This document shows, in pieces, positions 19,560-23,521 of a stretch of DNA of 23,521 bases. The DNA comes from Reticulitermes lucifugus (lineage: Eukaryota > Arthropoda > Insecta > Blattodea > Rhinotermitidae): the NCBI GenBank assembly GCA_026260175.1, contig JAKCWW010009561.1:1-23521 (forward strand), given 5' to 3'. The position numbers were made by a program, and so were the translations under genes. Positions within the stretch are counted from its first letter, which is position 1. Each line of letters opens with the position of its first letter. A model generated the notes under the pieces. It searched no databases, had not been told where the DNA came from, and worked only from the letters and a program-made list of their open reading frames with translations.

Positions 19560-20400
19560 ATAACGGGTACTTTACATGAAGACCTATGTACATTTATGAT
19601 AATATGTCGAAATGGCGTGCTAATCAGGAATGTTTGATCCTGTTGTTGTCGGTATTAATGAAGTATGACCCGCACCCTAACTCATTCTTTAAGTACCCAC
19701 CTGACTTTCAACCCTAGGCCGACAATTAAAGTGGTGTGTACAAGGAAGACCTGTTCATCTCGAACTGCCAGTTTGTTCGAACACTCTAGCCGCGTATTTA
19801 CGGCAAAGGAGACTTCGGAACTTGCTAAATGTTTAATACGTCTCGGTGACATTTTGCCCTGGAGCAGTAATATCAAGACCGCTTTTGATGTGGAATGAAC
19901 TTTCGCTAATTTGTCTCTCGTGACGTAATGAAATTGTTGCTTTTCAATTTACTTGCCGATCACAGCTCTTGTGACTGTATTTATTAGCGTACAGCATTTG
20001 TAAGCTTTGTCTGGAAATCTTTGAAGACGACCTCTCATATACTGATGTTAGTTTCCTTCTTTCATGGAAGGCTGGAGGAAAGCTTGGATATGAAAGGAAG
20101 TAAATGTAACACGACAACTGATAACATAGCATAATGGATGCTGTACAGAGCGTACTCTTAACGTAGCTCTGTTTTATGTGTGTAGTTGGTGCATCTATAG
20201 AGCAAGCGTGTAACATTTGGACGTTTAATCCTGACGAGTTCACTTGAGTAGAGTCGCTGAATGTAAGTACATTACGGAAACGTGTGGGCGAGTGGAGGTA
20301 TAACTCTGCGGCATTCGTAACGTCGACATTAGGTCGTTGTGAGTAGTAAGCTTGATGCCCCGGCCGATTTACCGCAGGGAATACGGAACTTCCGAGATAT
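19560..20400. other. No gene recognised
   Basis: Frames at 19665-19898 (+) and 19682-19876 (-) overlap almost completely and neither shows a domain. The minus frame at 19944-20243 is likewise anonymous. Confidence 0.45.
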
Positions 20401-20407
20401 ATTGTGG

Positions 20408-20664
20408 CCGATCCCAGTGGCCGCGCGGTTTAAGACGTGGGTCTACGGCCGCTCGCTTGCTGCGATTGTGGGTTCGAATCCCTCTGGGGGTATGGGTGTC
20501 TGTCTCTTGTGAGTGTTGTGTGTTGTCAGTAGAGGTCTCTGCATCGGGCTGATCATTCGTCCAGAGGAGTCCTACCGAGTGTGGTGTGTCTAATTGAGTG
20601 TGATCGTGAAGCTTCGGTAATGAGGAGGCCCTGGCCCACTAGGACTGTTGAGCCGCTGTAAACA
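20408..20664 (+). mobile_element. Full-length SINE, family A copy 5
   Basis: It begins ccgatcccagtggccgcgcg, has an intact B box gggttcgaatccc (20470-20482) and the whole family A tail to gttgagccgctgtaaa. The head keeps the tRNA-Leu/Ser A box (tggccgcgcggtttaagacg). No duplication longer than about 7 bp (tattgtg) is visible, so the 3' limit is approximate. The short frame 20352-20552 is a SINE translation. Confidence 0.88.
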
Positions 20665-20669
20665 TGAAT

Positions 20670-21450
20670 TGTATACTGTATTGTGTGTCAAGTGCAGTTT
20701 CTAGTTCCTCTAGTTATTAGATCAATTCGGTATCTTTTAGGACTCTTTAAGGACTTATTTATGATTTTGTTACAAATTATGAAGTGAAGTTTACTGTTCG
20801 GTGCGTGTCTGAATCCTAGGAATCTGTGAAAATTGTAATTTAAGTGGGTTCAGAAACATTGACAAAGCTGTAAAAATTTTTTGTTTAGTTCTCATGTTCG
20901 CGGAGCGATGAGAAGGAAATTTTTGTACGCAACTTGATCACAGTTTTTGACAAGGGATTATAAAAGCCGTCATTGTTAAAAGTTTAGGGGTAGGAGAAGA
21001 TGTTATTGTAGGTTGGAGTGTATACAACAAATGTGCGTGCATTGTTTATTCCGTGGGCGAGGGGTGGGGGGGGGGGTAATTTTAATCATTTAAGTATTCT
21101 GCCATGTAAGAGGCTTAAGCAAGGTATACGCACTGTCTTTTTCTTACACTATAAGAAGTTTTATCACTTTTATGTATCTGTGTAACTTTTCGAGGAAAAA
21201 TTTCGGAGTAAAATAAAGTGAGTCTATCGGGTAAATATGGTGATGGTATTACCTTAGACATCGTATAGCAGATGTGGAAAGGGGCCCGTATACTGGATTC
21301 ATAGGGTACTGTTTCTTTGTACTCATCCTCTTCATTTTTAGTATGCAAAGTGGCGTTCGTTTCCATTTTCCTTCATTATGAATATGCGGGAATTGTTACT
21401 GCACGACACAACGTAGATCAGATGATCGGTGAAGGCATTTTTTATTATTT
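20670..21450. other. No gene recognised
   Basis: A G11 run lies at 21066-21076 next to other G-rich sequence. Otherwise the stretch is AT-rich with one anonymous 83-codon minus-strand frame (21115-21366). Confidence 0.5.
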
Positions 21451-21453
21451 TTA

Positions 21454-21767
21454 TGAGGATGAGGAGAGTAGTAGAAGAACAAAATGAGGATAAGTGAGAT
21501 AAGAAGAAAGAAGAGAATAGGGTTAGGGGTAGAAGACTTAAATAGGAGAACAGTAAAGTGTAAGAGAATCTGAAGAATTATAAGAAGTCAAAGGAGTAAG
21601 ATGTAAGGAAAATGTGGAGGGGAAAAAGAAGAAACTATGAGGAAAGTGGAAGGAGAAGAATAAGGCAAGAAAGAGAAGACGGACGTGGGATAGAAGGAAA
21701 AGAGTAGGAGGAAGGACAGAAGGCGGGGCAAGACAAGAATAGAAGAAGGAACAGGTGAATAATGCAG
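21454..21767 (+). repeat. Long purine-rich tract
   Basis: About 310 bp of mainly A/G on the plus strand (gaggatgaggag, aagaagaaag, ggaaaaagaagaa), degenerate and without a fixed period. It has the look of decayed (GAA)n/(GGA)n simple sequence. Minus-strand frames 21538-21828 and 21588-21791 (Phe/Ser/Leu-rich) follow from it. Confidence 0.85.
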
Positions 21768-22395
21768 GTAACAAACAAGGACGACTGGCAACGTATTTAT
21801 TTTCCACTTGCATAGTCATGAACAACACATTGTTTAGACGACTTTTGTGACGCGGACTTCAAGCGTGTCTTTCTCAAGTGGACATGTGGTGTCTGATTTC
21901 GAGATCTTTTTACTATGTTAATGTATACGATTTGCATGGAAGAAGTCGTGTTTCTTTTGAGAGCGTGGTGCTGCAACCATTTGCAACTCGCAGTTCGTTA
22001 GCATGCTGTGCTTAATAACAGTAGAAATATACTCCCTTATGGTACGTTCTTTGCGCGAAGAGCATAAAGCAGGGAATTATATGGAGGTCATATATTGCAA
22101 TGAACTTGTTTGATCTCCGAAACTAGCCACAAAATTTGATATTGGCGGTCAGCTCTGGGAATTGTAGGGCCGCTTTCGCTTTGGCCAGTATCGGCCTGTT
22201 ATAACCTCTACTTTATCCACACGGAGTACAACTTCGTAGTGTAATGCTTTCTCTCCTGTTTCGAATTTTGGCCGGGAGACTGGCTGTTCTAATTTGTTTT
22301 GTTTTCCTCAGTTAGACGAGGGACTGAATTTGAATGGGGTACGTCAGCGTCTCGTGTACGCTGCTGATGTTGATTTGTTGTGCGAAATCATAAAT

Positions 22396-22791
22396 TTCTG
22401 TGCTTTTTGTTATTCTGTTTTTGCTCCTTTTTTATCTTCACATCTTACCACTTCCTGAATTGTCCCGGCCTTTATTTTCTACTTCTCCTCGTCTTCCTAA
22501 TACTTACCTTCTTTTGCCTTCTCTTTCTAAATTTTCGCTCCATCTTTTCTTTCTCTTCATCTTTCGTATACGTTCTACTGCCTACTTCCTTTTTCTGTTC
22601 CCTACTTCCACTTCTCATTTTTTCTGTTCTGTAGGCTTCCCTTCCCACGCTTCGTTTTATTTCCATCTCTTTTTATGTCCTCGCGGTTTTCCTTATTTTC
22701 CTCTTTTATGGTCGTTTATCTGATTTTTCTTCTATTTTCAGTTTGCCTTTACTCTTCAACTTATTTTCTTCCACTTCCCTTATTACCTCAG
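22396..22791 (+). repeat. Long pyrimidine-rich tract
   Basis: About 400 bp of mainly C/T on the plus strand (ttcttttgccttctc, cttcctttttctgttccc), with opposite polarity to 21454-21767 and about 630 bp from it. It ends in ttattacctcag, which resembles a splice acceptor. Frames inside it (22380-22634, 22400-22723 and the minus-strand counterpart) are composition artefacts. Confidence 0.85.
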
Positions 22792-23186
22792 TACCTGCAC
22801 GCTGTAAGACAGATCGTAAGGCTGCGATCCCTACAGTTTTCCAGCCCTCCAGGTATAGTAAGCGGGAACTACTGAAATTTTCCCGTTCTGCAGCAAAGAG
22901 ATACAAAATGGAACGAACTTGGAGTGGGTTTGGAGGTAAATGTGGTGCTTGGGAGGGGCCCGTGTCGTCGAGATTTAAACCAGTTAATTTTCTGTGTTTA
23001 ATTCAAAGCGCTCGGAAAGATTTTCTCTCCAGGCTGTGTACAAAAAAGAAATGCATCTTATTCGTACAGACCGGCAATGCGAGGATTCCTGGTATCAGGG
23101 CACTCGATACGGTTTGCTGTTACGTGCATGAAAACAATAATTTGTACATCTACATGGCTGCGTGCGTTTTACTTTGTGCAGGGTGA
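22792..23186 (+). other. Open reading frame of unknown status
   Basis: After the pyrimidine tract and an acceptor-like cag (22789-22791), one frame stays open for about 130 codons to a stop at 23184-23186. It is rich in Lys/Arg and Cys and shows no recognised domain. The opposite strand is also open over 22706-22906, so this may be an unrecognised repeat. A frame of this length is expected about once by chance in a window this long. Confidence 0.12.
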
Positions 23187-23493
23187 TTAGCGTAAATATT
23201 GATATGATAATTATACAAGTCATTACAGTCATAATACAGACTTTAAATTTATAAGTTTAATCACAGTTTCGAGGAAAATGTGTGATTATTTAGTGCAAAA
23301 TTTGTAGATGTGTCTTCGATATTCTGGAATACTAAACTTTATACATGTTTACAACGATTCGTTTATTACTGATATCAGACGGAGCACTGCATATGGAATC
23401 ACGAGAAGCCATTTTGTTGTTTCGCCTTCGTCACTTCAAGTAAATGGCCTTAACACAGACTGCATAATTATTTCCCAAAGTTGACTACTGCAA

Positions 23494-23521
23494 TGTGTGT
23501 GTGTGTGTGTGTGTGTGTGTG
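23494..23521 (+). repeat. (TG)14 microsatellite, cut by the window end
   Basis: Fourteen uninterrupted TG units reach the last base, so the true length is not visible. Confidence 0.97.

Noticed and set aside
8141..21076. C11 (8141-8151), G9 (10662-10670) and G11 (21066-21076) runs as functional G-quadruplex elements
   Set aside because: They are single homopolymer runs, equally explained by slippage or assembly error; no spaced G-tract pattern or nearby gene supports a role.
1..23521. A multi-gene defence, biosynthetic or other new system
   Set aside because: No convincing gene exists in the window; the content is repeats and transposon relics.

Overview
The window reads as non-coding nuclear DNA from an animal, most likely an insect. 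No convincing protein-coding gene, operon, genuine tRNA or rRNA is visible. The DNA is moderately AT-rich, stop codons are dense in all frames, and nearly all recognisable content is transposon debris and simple repeats. tRNA-headed SINEs, a LINE C-terminal fragment and the style of the elements suggest Blattodea (cockroach or termite). That lineage is inferred from memory of similar elements and is not proven by the sequence.

Region by region: 1-4.2 kb holds a perfect 12-bp hairpin, a degraded SINE head, two full-length SINEs of one tRNA-Leu/Ser-like family (family A, opposite strands, each with target-site duplications), an (ATG)8 run and a 42-bp minisatellite of about ten units. 4.2-8.5 kb holds a degraded SINE, a hAT-like MITE and a second SINE family (family B), with long featureless stretches. 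8.5-11.1 kb carries three of four short motifs shaped like the small hammerhead ribozymes known from Penelope-like retroelements, a purine-rich tract and a third SINE type. At 11.3-11.5 kb lies the extreme 3' end of a LINE, cut by a 50-N assembly gap and bracketed by a perfect 13-bp target duplication. 12.2-13.0 kb holds two neighbouring family B SINEs. 13.9-15.05 kb is a dense cluster of five elements, including two unrelated hAT-like MITEs. 16.4-17.1 kb holds two more SINEs. 18.0-18.4 kb holds a fourth hammerhead-like motif, a 5'-truncated family A SINE with its duplication, and a fresh 56-bp tandem duplication. 20.4-20.7 kb holds the last full-length SINE. 21.45-22.8 kb carries two long tracts of opposite purine/pyrimidine polarity. 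The window ends in a (TG)n run.

No genes act together here. What can be read is insertion history: LINE-type retrotransposition (TPRT) moving SINEs and truncated copies, cut-and-paste hAT MITEs with about 8-bp duplications, and possible Penelope-type ribozyme relics. Two weak protein-coding leads (a candidate exon at 19177-19343 and an open frame ending at 23186) are reported with low confidence.
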